A stretch of DNA of 64,000 nucleotides from Alphaproteobacteria bacterium. GTDB lineage: Bacteria > Pseudomonadota > Alphaproteobacteria > Rhizobiales > GCA-2746425. The notes under the pieces are model-generated. The model was given only the letters and a program-made list of their open reading frames with translations, had not been told where the DNA came from and did no database searches. The stretch's first letter is position 1. Every line of letters starts with the position of its first letter. Made by a program: the position numbers and the translations under genes. Where the stretch lies: positions 1-64,000 of the forward strand of contig JANSWZ010000012.1 of assembly GCA_024743215.1 (NCBI GenBank). Direction: 5' to 3'. Of this stretch, positions 35,744 through 44,836 are shown one piece after another.

Positions 35744-37233
35744 GCGCTCAATGCCGCATCTAGAATCTTGTGTTCGGTGGCCTCTTCGGCCCGCATTTCA
35801 CTGACAATTGTGTTGTCATGAACCACATAAATCCGGTCACACAGGCCAATCAGTTCAATTGTCTCGCGGGAAAGAACCAGCACGGCACCACCGCCTTCGG
35901 CAAAACTGCGCAGCAATTTGTAGATTTCTGATTTAGCGCCGATATCCACACCCCGGGTTGGCTCCTCAATGAACAGCACATCCACATCTGCGGCCAGATA
36001 ACGGCCCAACAGAATTTTCTGCTGATTGCCGCCGGACAATGAATGGACGGGCGCCGTGATACCGGCGGCCTTCACATTCATGCTGGCCATCGTATCGGTG
36101 ATATTCTTGAGGTAGTCCTTGGCAAAGGAGAGCGCCGAATGGGCGGAATGCAGGCCAATGGTAATGTTGTGGCTGATCGACAGTCCGAGAAACAGGCCCT
36201 CTTCCTTGCGATCCTCGGGCACATAACCGACCCCCAAAGCCTGCAATTGCCGCACGCCTGCTGATGGCGCAACCGGAAGCTTCAGCGACTGCCCCTTGAT
36301 CAAAGCAACACCGCCAGCGGGCACAAATTGTCCGATCAAGGAACGCAGAAATTTCTGTTGGCCCTGCCCTTCCAGACCGGCCAGCGCCAGGATCTCCCCG
36401 CGGCAAAGCTTGAGTGAAAATGGCTGCGATCCAGCCTCCAGCTTAAAGTCCTTCACATCCAACACGGCTTCGCCGACCTCAGTGCTGCGCTCTGGAAACA
36501 AATGCGCCAGTTCACGTCCAACCATCATCGCAATCAGCGAATCCGGGGTCATGTCCGCCAAGGGTCTGGTGCCAACCAACTGGCCATCTTTCAGAACCGT
36601 AACGGTGTCACAATTTTCAAAAATCTCATCCATGCGATGCGAAATGTAGACAATCGCTTTGCCCGCATCGCGCAGCCGCGCAATATGTTTGTTGAGAACC
36701 GCCACATCGGCTGCATTGAGCGCAGCTGTGGGCTCGTCGAGAATGAAGACCGCCGCATCTGCCTTGATACCATGGGCAATTTCAACAAATTGCCGCTCTG
36801 CAATACTCAGCTGTGAAACCAGTGTGGACGGATCAAGTGTCAGCCCAAGTTCCTGCAATGCTTCAATTGTCTGCTGTTCCATCACAGCATAGTCAATTGT
36901 GCCGAACAGGGTGATCGGTTCCCGGCCCAGAAACATATTTTCCGCGATGGACAGGTTTGAGAGCAGCGACAATTCCTGAAACACAGTGGAAATGCCCAGA
37001 TCCAGTGCATCCTTGGGACGCGGGATGACAAGTTTCTCACCGTTTTTGCGAATTTCGCCGCTGTCCGGCTGGTGAACGCCTGCAAGTATTTTCATCAAGG
37101 TCGATTTGCCAGCGCCATTCTCGCCCATCAGCGCGTGAACGGTTCCCGGTTTCAATTCCAGTGAAACGCTGTCCAGCGCGACGCTGCCGCCAAACGCCTT
37201 GGAGATATTCGACATTTCGATCAGATTTGGCAC
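35740..37233 (-). CDS. Ribose-type ABC transporter ATPase (two fused domains)
   Basis: 497 residues, beginning at GTG 37233 (an in-frame ATG at 37215 is possible). Domain 1 has Walker A GENGAGKST (37-45), Walker B FILDEPTAA and a degenerate signature LSIAERQ. Domain 2 has a degenerate Walker A (GLEGQGQQ) and a proper signature LSGGNQQK near residue 395, as in RbsA/MglA/XylG. Only domain 1 is likely to hydrolyse ATP, normal for this family. It sits between the binding-protein gene and the permeases. Confidence 0.9.
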   Translation of the reverse strand: MPNLIEMSNISKAFGGSVALDSVSLELKPGTVHALMGENGAGKSTLMKILAGVHQPDSGEIRKNGEKLVIPRPKDALDLGISTVFQELSLLSNLSIAENMFLGREPITLFGTIDYAVMEQQTIEALQELGLTLDPSTLVSQLSIAERQFVEIAHGIKADAAVFILDEPTAALNAADVAVLNKHIARLRDAGKAIVYISHRMDEIFENCDTVTVLKDGQLVGTRPLADMTPDSLIAMMVGRELAHLFPERSTEVGEAVLDVKDFKLEAGSQPFSLKLCRGEILALAGLEGQGQQKFLRSLIGQFVPAGGVALIKGQSLKLPVAPSAGVRQLQALGVGYVPEDRKEEGLFLGLSISHNITIGLHSAHSALSFAKDYLKNITDTMASMNVKAAGITAPVHSLSGGNQQKILLGRYLAADVDVLFIEEPTRGVDIGAKSEIYKLLRSFAEGGGAVLVLSRETIELIGLCDRIYVVHDNTIVSEMRAEEATEHKILDAALSA

Positions 37234-37264
37234 GTGATCACCCGAGAAAAACGGAACCAGCAGA

Positions 37265-37293
37265 AACAGAAGGCAGCAGCGCCGCCTTCTGTT
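37265..37293 (-). other. Stem-loop between ribose-type binding-protein and ATPase genes
   Basis: AACAGAAGGC (37265-37274) and GCCTTCTGTT (37284-37293) form a perfect 10-bp stem, 13 nt past the binding-protein stop codon. Likely a stabilising hairpin that keeps the binding-protein mRNA abundant. Confidence 0.65.
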
Positions 37294-37305
37294 GGGTCCT
37301 GGGAG

Positions 37306-38382
37306 TTACTTCTTGCTGTAGAGTTCCTGGAGTTTTTCCTCTGGCAACTCGGTCGGCCACCAGACATTAGCTGACAGATCATCACGATAATAGGTCGCAG
37401 CTTTGTCCACGTCCCACCCTTCCGGATTATAGTCGTAATGCTTCTTCAGCTCTTTGCCTTCCAAAAGGGCAACGGCTGCACGAACGCCTGCCGCGCCCTG
37501 AGCGGGACTGTATTCCGCAGAGACGGATTTGAACCCATCCTTGATCCACTGGCCAAAGAATCCATTATTGCCTTCGCCTGAAATCGGTGGAATTTCAGCG
37601 CCGAATTGTTTGAACACATCCACACAGGCACGGGTCATATCTGCGCCTGATGACCAGATGCCATCAACCTGCGGATTGTTCAGATACAGTGTTTCGCAAA
37701 GCTTCTTGGACTTGTCATATTGCCAGTCACCATGATCTTCAGCGATGATCTCGATGTCCGAACCTTCGAATGCCTGCAACATGCCATTATAGCGATTGGT
37801 GTCTTCGGGATGACCTGCCAGGCCGCGCAAGACCCAGACATTGCCCTTGCCGCCAAGTTCCGCGACCAGAAAATCACCCATGACCTTGCCAAAATGCTCT
37901 GCGCCACCCTGAATTTCGGTGGTGTAAGCATCCGACTCGATGCGACCTGTGTGCAGAACAACAGGAATGCCTGCAGCCACGGCCTTGGCAATACTGGCAT
38001 CCGCTGAAGTGGATGTCACAGGCTGGACGATGATGGCATCCACTTTCTGCGCAATCAGATCTTCAATGTCGGAAACCTGTTTCTTCTGATCAAAGCCCGC
38101 ATCGAGAATAATCATCTTGGAGATACGTTCATCCGCATCAGCAGCGCCCTGTGTTTCATGGGCGACCTGAACGGTCCAGGTGTTGGCATTGACCCCGAAA
38201 TGACTCATGCCGATGACCCATGGGCCATCTTTTTGGAATTTGCCGGCTTCCACGGTGGGGTTATTGTCTGCACGCGCTGTTACACCGTCCATCAGCATCG
38301 CCTCCTGGGCGAGTGACGGGGCGACCAGAATTGTCGATGTCAGCAAGACTGCTGTGGTCAGAGACTTGAGAGTGTATTTCAT
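37306..38382 (-). CDS. Ribose-type ABC transporter sugar-binding protein
   Basis: 358 residues from ATG 38382, with GGAGG about 8 nt upstream; a start at 38397 would lie on top of that site. Signal peptide ends near SLA-QE (about residue 26). DAIIVQPVTSTSADASIAKAVAAGIPVVLH is in the standard position of the type-1 periplasmic binding fold (Peripla_BP_4), cut here into NAD-like halves. It captures a monosaccharide in the periplasm. The two neighbouring SGNH esterases suggest an acetylated sugar or a sugar released from one. Confidence 0.88.
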   Translation of the reverse strand: MKYTLKSLTTAVLLTSTILVAPSLAQEAMLMDGVTARADNNPTVEAGKFQKDGPWVIGMSHFGVNANTWTVQVAHETQGAADADERISKMIILDAGFDQKKQVSDIEDLIAQKVDAIIVQPVTSTSADASIAKAVAAGIPVVLHTGRIESDAYTTEIQGGAEHFGKVMGDFLVAELGGKGNVWVLRGLAGHPEDTNRYNGMLQAFEGSDIEIIAEDHGDWQYDKSKKLCETLYLNNPQVDGIWSSGADMTRACVDVFKQFGAEIPPISGEGNNGFFGQWIKDGFKSVSAEYSPAQGAAGVRAAVALLEGKELKKHYDYNPEGWDVDKAATYYRDDLSANVWWPTELPEEKLQELYSKK

Positions 38383-38808
38383 TGAGCTTTCCTCCATGTT
38401 GGGCTCAGAATTTCAGTTCCCGATACCGGGAGTCACAGGACCCGAACGAGCGAAATCCCCTGCCTACCGAAAGCCGTGCCTCGGTTTCGCCACCCGCGAA
38501 AACGAACAAATCGGCTGAGTTCTGGAAGAATCTGTTCTGAACCCACGCGGCTTGAAAACCGGGTATGCCCGGAGGCGCTAGTTCATCGTGTTATGCCGAT
38601 GTAAAGCGCCTGAATGGTTTTTCAGAACGTCCTCCCTGCATCTAAAAAGCACAGGTATTTTTCGAAAGTCAATAGTTATTCAGGCTGAATGAATATTAAA
38701 GCTGCTTGCCTTTTTTTCAGTGAGGTGCCATGTTTCCGAGATGCTACAGCCCCAATAACTGCAGTTAAAATACTGATTATAAATCGTTATTTTTGACAGG
38801 ACAGATAA
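38383..38808. promoter_or_regulatory. 426-bp divergent regulatory region, no gene seen
   Basis: This gap separates the ribose-type ABC operon (minus) from the second SGNH esterase and ROK regulator genes (plus). Open frames in it are short or antisense and lack ribosome binding sites. The palindrome ATTCAG-G-CTGAAT (38678-38690) and AT-rich DNA around 38690-38790 could be the regulator site and promoters. A ROK protein is the natural candidate to bind. Nothing else is recognised. Confidence 0.45.
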
Positions 38809-39471
38809 ATGCGTTCCGTATTGTGCTTTGGAGATTCCAACACTCATGGTCAGATTCCAGGTGGAACACCACTGGAGCGCTATGGCCCGAAACAAAGATG
38901 GCCAGGCGTGATGGCGCGAGAGCTGGGCGACAATTGGCACATTGTCGAAGAGGGCCTGAGCGGGCGGACCACAGTTCGCGATGATCCCATTGAAGGCCCG
39001 CATAAAAACGGGCGAACCTATCTGTGGCCCTGTATCCAGAGCCATACGATTTTGGACCTGATCATCATCATGCTGGGGACCAATGATCTGAAAGCCCGGT
39101 TCAACCAGCCGGCTTCGGAAGTCGCGATGGGCATTGGCTGTCTGATCTATGACATCAAGGAACTGACACCGGGCCCAGGTGGAACTGTTCCCGAAATCAT
39201 GATTGTCGCACCGCCGCCAATGCGGGACGACATCAAGGAATGGGAACCCATCTTTTCCGGCGCACAGAAGAAATCCCACGAACTGGCCCTGCAATTCGAA
39301 ATTGTGGCCGATTCTCTGGAAGTTCATTTTTTCGATGCCGGTTCCGTGGTCGATTGCGATCCCCAGGATGGATTTCATATCAACCAGCAAGCGCACGAAA
39401 ATCTTGGCGTGGCGCTCGCGCGCGAGGTGGAATCCATCGGGTGGCCACATGAACCGGTTCAAAACACTTAG
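38809..39471 (+). CDS. SGNH-family esterase (copy 2)
   Basis: 220 residues, clearly related to copy 1 at 33095: both have GVMA-x-x-LGD and EEGLS-x-RTT-x-x-DDP blocks. Catalytic blocks: CFGDSNTHG (6-14), GTND and QDGFHI near the C-terminus. The nucleophile-elbow sequence differs (SNTHG against SLTWG), so the substrate may differ. No signal peptide. It is transcribed with the ROK regulator gene that follows after 17 nt. Confidence 0.86.
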   Translation: MRSVLCFGDSNTHGQIPGGTPLERYGPKQRWPGVMARELGDNWHIVEEGLSGRTTVRDDPIEGPHKNGRTYLWPCIQSHTILDLIIIMLGTNDLKARFNQPASEVAMGIGCLIYDIKELTPGPGGTVPEIMIVAPPPMRDDIKEWEPIFSGAQKKSHELALQFEIVADSLEVHFFDAGSVVDCDPQDGFHINQQAHENLGVALAREVESIGWPHEPVQNT

Positions 39472-39488
39472 CGGGAAGGGTCTGCACC

Positions 39489-40598
39489 ATGCCTGACATG
39501 AGATTTGCACCTCCCAATCCATTGCGCATCGCAGACCGGGCCACCGGGCTGAACTCAGTCAGTGTGCGCAGTTATAATGAAAGACTGCTGCTCTCGCTTT
39601 TGCTGCAGAATGACGGCATTACCCGCCTTGAAATCGGCGAGAAAACCGGCCTCTCCGCCCAAACAATTTCTGTTCTGCTGCGGTCTCTGGAACAGGAAGG
39701 GCTGGTCTCGAAAGGCAAAGCCCTGCGCGAGCAGGGCCGTGTCGGTCCGCCAACCATTCCCGTGGCCCTGAACCCGGAAGGGGCTTATTCGGTCGGCATC
39801 TGCATCGGCCATAAAAACACAGAAATCGTGCTGGTGAATTTCGTCGGCGAAGTGGGTTTTCACGCAACCTTGCCCAACCCCTCCCCGAGCCAAAACAGCA
39901 ACCATCCAGAATTTCTGGAAACCATCCAGAAAGCCATCGCCATGTTGCCGAAGGGCACTTATGACCGGCTGGCCGGTGTTGGGCTGGCCCTGCCGGAATC
40001 CGGCTCTCTGGTGGGTGGCGAGGAACAGGCCATCGAGCAGAAATATGCGGCGCTCCAACATGAAATAGAGAGCGAAATCGGCTTCCCGGTTTTCGTCCAG
40101 AATGACATCACCGCAACCGCTGGCGGCGAAAGCATGTTCGGCGTGGCAAAACCTTTGACCGATTATCTGTTTTTCTATCTGGGCGCCGAACTGCACACAC
40201 GGTTAGTGCTTAACCATCAGATCTATAACGGTAATTCTGCATTAAGCTTTGATGTTGGGATTCTGAATCTGGAGCAGGCCCTGCAACAACAGGGAATGCC
40301 CACCGACCCGCTTTGGGATCGTTCCTCCAACTGGCCAGACTATGGCCAAACACAGAAAATCTGGGAACAGGCATTGATTGAACGTTTGACCAATTCCTGT
40401 CTGGCTCTGACCCAATTCGTCGAGGTGGACACAGTTGTTCTGTCGTCCTATGCGCCCCGGGACATCTGCCGAACCGTTTGCAGTATCCTGGAACAATCTG
40501 TGCCGGGCATCACTGCCATTGCAGGCAATCTCAATCCCTCACCAAAAGCAGTTGGAGCAGCCAGCCTGCCCTTCAATTCCAGATTCATGGTCAACTGA
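39489..40598 (+). CDS. ROK-family transcriptional regulator with a degenerate kinase domain
   Basis: 369 residues; AAGGG precedes ATG 39489. The helix-turn-helix is at about 30-70 (YNERLLLSLLLQ, ITRLEIGEKTGLSAQTISVLLR). The ROK domain is eroded: the zinc Cys motif is absent, LPESG replaces the usual PG loop, and only QNDITATAGGE recalls the active site, so it is a sensor and not a kinase. It probably responds to the sugar imported by the ribose-type ABC system and controls both divergent operons. Confidence 0.83.
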   Translation: MPDMRFAPPNPLRIADRATGLNSVSVRSYNERLLLSLLLQNDGITRLEIGEKTGLSAQTISVLLRSLEQEGLVSKGKALREQGRVGPPTIPVALNPEGAYSVGICIGHKNTEIVLVNFVGEVGFHATLPNPSPSQNSNHPEFLETIQKAIAMLPKGTYDRLAGVGLALPESGSLVGGEEQAIEQKYAALQHEIESEIGFPVFVQNDITATAGGESMFGVAKPLTDYLFFYLGAELHTRLVLNHQIYNGNSALSFDVGILNLEQALQQQGMPTDPLWDRSSNWPDYGQTQKIWEQALIERLTNSCLALTQFVEVDTVVLSSYAPRDICRTVCSILEQSVPGITAIAGNLNPSPKAVGAASLPFNSRFMVN

Positions 40599-40653
40599 TA
40601 CCGCTTTCATCGCGTTGTTCAGGCAAGCATCAGACGCAGTGGCAGCTTGCCGG

Positions 40654-41682
40654 CTAAATTGCGAAATCCGATCCATCAAACAAATGCATATTCTCGCTGG
40701 AGAATGACAATCCAATGCGCTCGCCCTTTTCAGCGCCAGCCTGCCCTTCCTGGACAACAAGAAATGTTCCGGCACCCTCAACTTCAATGTGAAGGAGTGA
40801 GCCAGCACCGGTATATTCACTGACAATAACGCGGCCTTGCAACAACCCATCGTCAGGCGGCACAATTTTCAGATGCTCCGGCCTGATGCCGATCTGCGTT
40901 GCTGCCTTCAGATCAAAATCGACCCCCTCCAATTGTGTAGCAAGACTACCGGCAGCGCAGACATTCATCTTCGGGCTGCCAATGAATTGCGCGACAAACA
41001 CATTGGCGGGACGCGCATAAAGCTCCCGGGGTGTTCCGACCTGTTCTATCCGCCCATCGCGCAGGACCACAATGCGGTCTGCCAGCGTCATCGCTTCAAT
41101 CTGGTCGTGCGTCACATAAATCATGGTGTTGCCGAGCCGACCATGCAGTGCTGAAATCTCGGCACGCATGTGCACCCGCAATTCTGCATCCAGATTGGAC
41201 AATGGCTCATCAAACAGAAACACATCGGGATTGCCGACTATGGCCCGCCCAATGGCAACGCGTTGCCGCTGTCCACCGGACAGCTCACGTGGATATCGAT
41301 CCATCAGCGCATCCAGTTTCAACGTCGCAGACGCGTCATCAACACGTTGTTTGATGTCAGTAGCAGGCATCTTCCGGACCTTCAGACCAAAGCCCATATT
41401 CCGTCGCACAGTAAGATGCGGATAAAGCGCATAGGATTGAAACACCATGGCGACACCGCGCTTTGATGCAGACACTTCGTTCATGCGCCGCTCACCAATC
41501 ATCAGATCCCCGGACGTGATGTCCTCAAGACCGGCAATCATGCGCAGCAATGTTGATTTTCCGCAGCCGGACGGCCCCACGAACACAACAAATTCGCCGT
41601 CTTCAATCGTCAGATCAATATCCCGTATGACCTTCACAGGACCAAAGGATTTGGCAAGATTACTCAGGGCAAGGCTCGTCAT
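40654..41682 (-). CDS. Maltose/multiple-sugar-type ABC transporter ATPase (UgpC/MsmK-like)
   Basis: 342 residues, ATG 41682 preferred over 41703. Walker A GPSGCGKST (36-44), signature LSGGQ (134-138), Walker B FLFDEP (155-160), D-loop SNLDAELR, then a C-terminal regulatory OB-like domain (IGIRPEHLKI). Last gene of the minus-strand sugar importer operon, 34 nt behind the MalG-like permease. Substrate probably the sugar or sugar acid degraded by the enolase-family enzyme of this cluster. Confidence 0.9.
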   Translation of the reverse strand: MTSLALSNLAKSFGPVKVIRDIDLTIEDGEFVVFVGPSGCGKSTLLRMIAGLEDITSGDLMIGERRMNEVSASKRGVAMVFQSYALYPHLTVRRNMGFGLKVRKMPATDIKQRVDDASATLKLDALMDRYPRELSGGQRQRVAIGRAIVGNPDVFLFDEPLSNLDAELRVHMRAEISALHGRLGNTMIYVTHDQIEAMTLADRIVVLRDGRIEQVGTPRELYARPANVFVAQFIGSPKMNVCAAGSLATQLEGVDFDLKAATQIGIRPEHLKIVPPDDGLLQGRVIVSEYTGAGSLLHIEVEGAGTFLVVQEGQAGAEKGERIGLSFSSENMHLFDGSDFAI

Positions 41683-41716
41683 GAATGTGTGTCCAATTGG
41701 CAATCAGAAAGTTGGG

Positions 41717-42565
41717 TCATCCCTTCACCCCTGACATTGCAAAACTTTCAATAATCTGGCGCTGGGCAATGAGATAGACGCCCAGGATCGGGATCACAGC
41801 CAGCGTGGTGGCTGCCAGTTGCAGATGCCAGAGCGGCAGGCCATAGGCATCAGTGAAATTCGACAGCGCCAGAGGCAGCGTGAACTTCTCCAGGCTGGAC
41901 AGGAACACCAGCGGTTCCAGAAACAGGTTCCACGAATGCAGGAAGGTAATGATGGCCACCGCTGCCAGCGCGGGGCGTGACATGGGAATAGCAATTTTCC
42001 ACCAGATGCCAACCCGTGACAGCCCATCCATTTTCCCGGCTTCTTCCAGTTCCTTCGGCAGCGCTACAAAATATTGACGCATCAAAAACGTTGCCATCAC
42101 CCCATGCGCCCCGAAAACCGGCAACAGAATCAGCGGCATATGGGTATCCATCAGGCCCATCCAGCGGATGAGAAAGAAGTTGGGAATGATAGTCACCTCT
42201 TCGGGCACCATCAGGGCCGAAATCAGAAACAGCATCAACAGCGCAGAACCGGCAAACCGCAGCCGTGCCAGCGCGTAGCCAGCCAATGAAGAGATCACCA
42301 GAGTAATCACGGTCACAGCCGCCGAAATATACAGCGAATTGAAATATTGCTGCGCAAAGGGCTGGTGGTCGAACACATCGAGAAAATTCTGCCAGCGCCA
42401 TACGGCCGGGAAAAGCGACGGTTGGCCAAAAATCTCTGCCGCGTTTTTAAAGCCCGATGAAACCATCCACAAAAATGGAAAGACAAAGGGCACGGCCACG
42501 ATCAGCAGAGAAACGGTCCACAGAATACGCTTGATCAATTGCAATTGTTTTTGAGAAAGGCTCAT
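41717..42565 (-). CDS. Sugar ABC transporter permease (MalG type)
   Basis: 282 residues, about six membrane segments; EEAGKMDGLSRVGIWWKIAIPMSRPAL is the EAA loop that contacts the ATPase. Starts within the stop codon of the other permease gene (4-nt overlap), so a 1:1 heterodimer is expected. Confidence 0.9.
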   Translation of the reverse strand: MSLSQKQLQLIKRILWTVSLLIVAVPFVFPFLWMVSSGFKNAAEIFGQPSLFPAVWRWQNFLDVFDHQPFAQQYFNSLYISAAVTVITLVISSLAGYALARLRFAGSALLMLFLISALMVPEEVTIIPNFFLIRWMGLMDTHMPLILLPVFGAHGVMATFLMRQYFVALPKELEEAGKMDGLSRVGIWWKIAIPMSRPALAAVAIITFLHSWNLFLEPLVFLSSLEKFTLPLALSNFTDAYGLPLWHLQLAATTLAVIPILGVYLIAQRQIIESFAMSGVKG

Positions 42566-43491
42566 CCTGACCCTTTCTGGCGCAGGATCAACTGCACAAT
42601 CGTCAGCGCCAATACAATCACGAACATGATGATGGCCAGCGCAGAAGCATAGCCGACATTGAAGAATTCAAAGCCCTGCTGGTAGATGTAATAGGCCAGC
42701 ACCAGCGTGCCGTTTTCCGGTCCGCCGCCGGTCATCAGATAGATGTGGTCGAACACCTTGAACGAGCCGATGGTGGTAATTACCATGATGATCAGCGTTG
42801 TGGGGGCCAGCAGCGGCCAGATCACCATGTGAAAGATCTGCCAGCGGGAAGCGCCTTCCAATTGCGCGGCTTGCTCATAATCCCGCGGGATCGCCTGCAG
42901 CGCAGCAATGTAAAGGATCATATTGAGCCCGACCATTTTGATGACGCGGGTCACAATCACGGCGAACATCGCCCAGTCCGGTTCCCGCAGCCAGTTCGGC
43001 CCGTCAATGCCGATGCTTGCAAGCAATTGGTTGACCGCACCTGCTTCACCCTGAAGCAGAAACTTCCAGACGATGGCCCAGGCCACGGCAGAGGTAATAA
43101 CGGGTGCAAAGAAGATGGTTCGAAAGAAAACGACCCCGAAAAAGGGGCGCGACAAAGCAAGTGCCAGCGTCAATGCCAGTGCCATATTCATGGGCACCAA
43201 CCCAAGCGCAAACAGTGCCGAATTGCGCACCACAAGCCAAAAATCAGGATTGACCGTCAGGGCATCGCGGAAATTTTCAACACCAACAAAGGTGGATTCC
43301 TGACTGAGAAGATTCCATTCGGTCAGGCTGTAAAGGCCCACGGCAATCAGTGGACCCAAAAAGAAGATGATAAAGCCGATCAGCGTAGGGCTGACAAACA
43401 ACCACGCTTCAAACGCCTCTTTGCGGCGCAGGGTCAACCATGGCACGCGCGTTGCGTGCGCCATGGTTGCTGTTTTCTCGCTGGGAGTCAT
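42562..43491 (-). CDS. Sugar ABC transporter permease (MalF/UgpA type)
   Basis: 309 residues with about six membrane segments; YEQAAQLEGASRWQIFHMVIWPLLAP is the EAA loop. Pairs with the MalG-type permease encoded downstream. 38 nt separate it from the binding-protein gene, with only a weak hairpin in that gap. Confidence 0.9.
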   Translation of the reverse strand: MTPSEKTATMAHATRVPWLTLRRKEAFEAWLFVSPTLIGFIIFFLGPLIAVGLYSLTEWNLLSQESTFVGVENFRDALTVNPDFWLVVRNSALFALGLVPMNMALALTLALALSRPFFGVVFFRTIFFAPVITSAVAWAIVWKFLLQGEAGAVNQLLASIGIDGPNWLREPDWAMFAVIVTRVIKMVGLNMILYIAALQAIPRDYEQAAQLEGASRWQIFHMVIWPLLAPTTLIIMVITTIGSFKVFDHIYLMTGGGPENGTLVLAYYIYQQGFEFFNVGYASALAIIMFVIVLALTIVQLILRQKGSG

Positions 43492-43529
43492 GCTCCGGTC
43501 CTGTGTAAATGGCTTGCTGGAAATTCAGC

Positions 43530-44780
43530 CTAGAGTTCCGACTGGATGGCGGCGCAAACGGCTTTCAACGCTTCCTCGACATTCGCATCCGCTTTCCACA
43601 GCGCATCAAAGCGCGGCTTCATGGCAGCTTCAATCTGAGGTGTCCGCTCATGGCTGGGCAGCACCTGACCATCTGAAATCGCAGCTTTCACATTTGCCAT
43701 TTGCGCGGCAGGGATGAGCGCATTGGCGTTTGTGAACGCTTCACTGTCCAGAACGGATTTGCGTGCCGGCGGGAAGAACTGGGCCATAACCGCAACATTT
43801 TCCGCATTGGTCATATGGGCGATGAATTCCTTGGCAAGCTCGGGGTTCTTGCTCTTGGAAAACACCACAAGTCCGGCCTGTCCAATGACCGGCGAAGCAC
43901 CTGCTGGACCGGTTGGCAAGGGTGCAATGCCCCAGTTGAATCCGGCATCCGGCATTTTGGAGGCACGGGAAATCTGGTTGATGGTCATTGCTGAGCTACC
44001 GGAAAAGAAGTCGCCCTGTTCACCTGGCGGCACGATGGAGCCATCTTTGAAGATCATCTCATGCAATTGGGTGACAGCAGCAACCGCTTCCGGTTTTTCA
44101 AACCCACATTCACCGCCGGCAAAGGCATTGCCGCCGTAAACACGGATCGGCGGCATGATGGCGTGCATGATGCGGCTGTCATAGCCCTGTCCATCCTTGA
44201 ACTCAAACCCCCATTTCCCCTCATTCGCCGCTGCCAGTGCAGCGGAGACTTCGCGGAATTTCGCCATATCCCATTCGCCCTTGTCAGCAAGGGTCAAGGG
44301 ATCTTCCAACCCAGCGGCATCAAACATGTCCTTGTTGAAGAACATCATGAAGGGAGATGTGGAGAACGGCACGCCGTAGACCGCATCATCTTTGGACCAA
44401 AGCGCCATGGCTGGCTTTGAAAAATCTTCCAAATCATAGCCATCAGTAGCGGCCAGAGTGGGTGTCAACTCGTCCAAAACACCGGCTTTGACAAATGTCG
44501 GCATTGAGTTTTCAAACATCCAGCCAAGGTCGGGGGGCGTACCGCCAGCCAGTTGGAATGTGAGTTTCTGGATGTAATCACCAGCCGGGATGGTTTCAAA
44601 CGTAACCGTCACATCCGGATGCGAGGCTTTGAAACTGTCACCAATACTGTTGAGCATGCTGAGATGGGCATCATTGCCCGTCCACACTGTAAAGCGCAAT
44701 TCCTGCGCAACAGCCGGGGATACCAGAAAACTGGCACCAAGCAGCGCGGCGGCTGTAATTTTGGTTCTGAACATTGTCAT
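43530..44780 (-). CDS. Sugar ABC transporter binding protein (extracellular family 1)
   Basis: 416 residues from ATG 44780 with GGAGGAG close upstream. Signal peptide to about residue 26 (AVA-QE). LRFTVWTGND, YGVPFSTSPFMMFFNKD and the Trp/aromatic-rich C-terminal half match the MalE/UgpB family. It binds an oligosaccharide or sugar acid for the importer. It follows the SDR gene by 57 nt and may belong to the same transcript as the regulator and SDR. Confidence 0.9.
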   Translation of the reverse strand: MTMFRTKITAAALLGASFLVSPAVAQELRFTVWTGNDAHLSMLNSIGDSFKASHPDVTVTFETIPAGDYIQKLTFQLAGGTPPDLGWMFENSMPTFVKAGVLDELTPTLAATDGYDLEDFSKPAMALWSKDDAVYGVPFSTSPFMMFFNKDMFDAAGLEDPLTLADKGEWDMAKFREVSAALAAANEGKWGFEFKDGQGYDSRIMHAIMPPIRVYGGNAFAGGECGFEKPEAVAAVTQLHEMIFKDGSIVPPGEQGDFFSGSSAMTINQISRASKMPDAGFNWGIAPLPTGPAGASPVIGQAGLVVFSKSKNPELAKEFIAHMTNAENVAVMAQFFPPARKSVLDSEAFTNANALIPAAQMANVKAAISDGQVLPSHERTPQIEAAMKPRFDALWKADANVEEALKAVCAAIQSEL

Positions 44781-44836
44781 TTTACTCCTCCGTTAAAACT
44801 TTATCTGTGGTCACAAGGAAGACGGTTTCCAACCCG

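Noticed and set aside
38680-39522. Minus-strand open frame of 280 codons opposite the second SGNH esterase
   Set aside because: Antisense shadow of a gene with clear SGNH motifs; no ribosome binding site.
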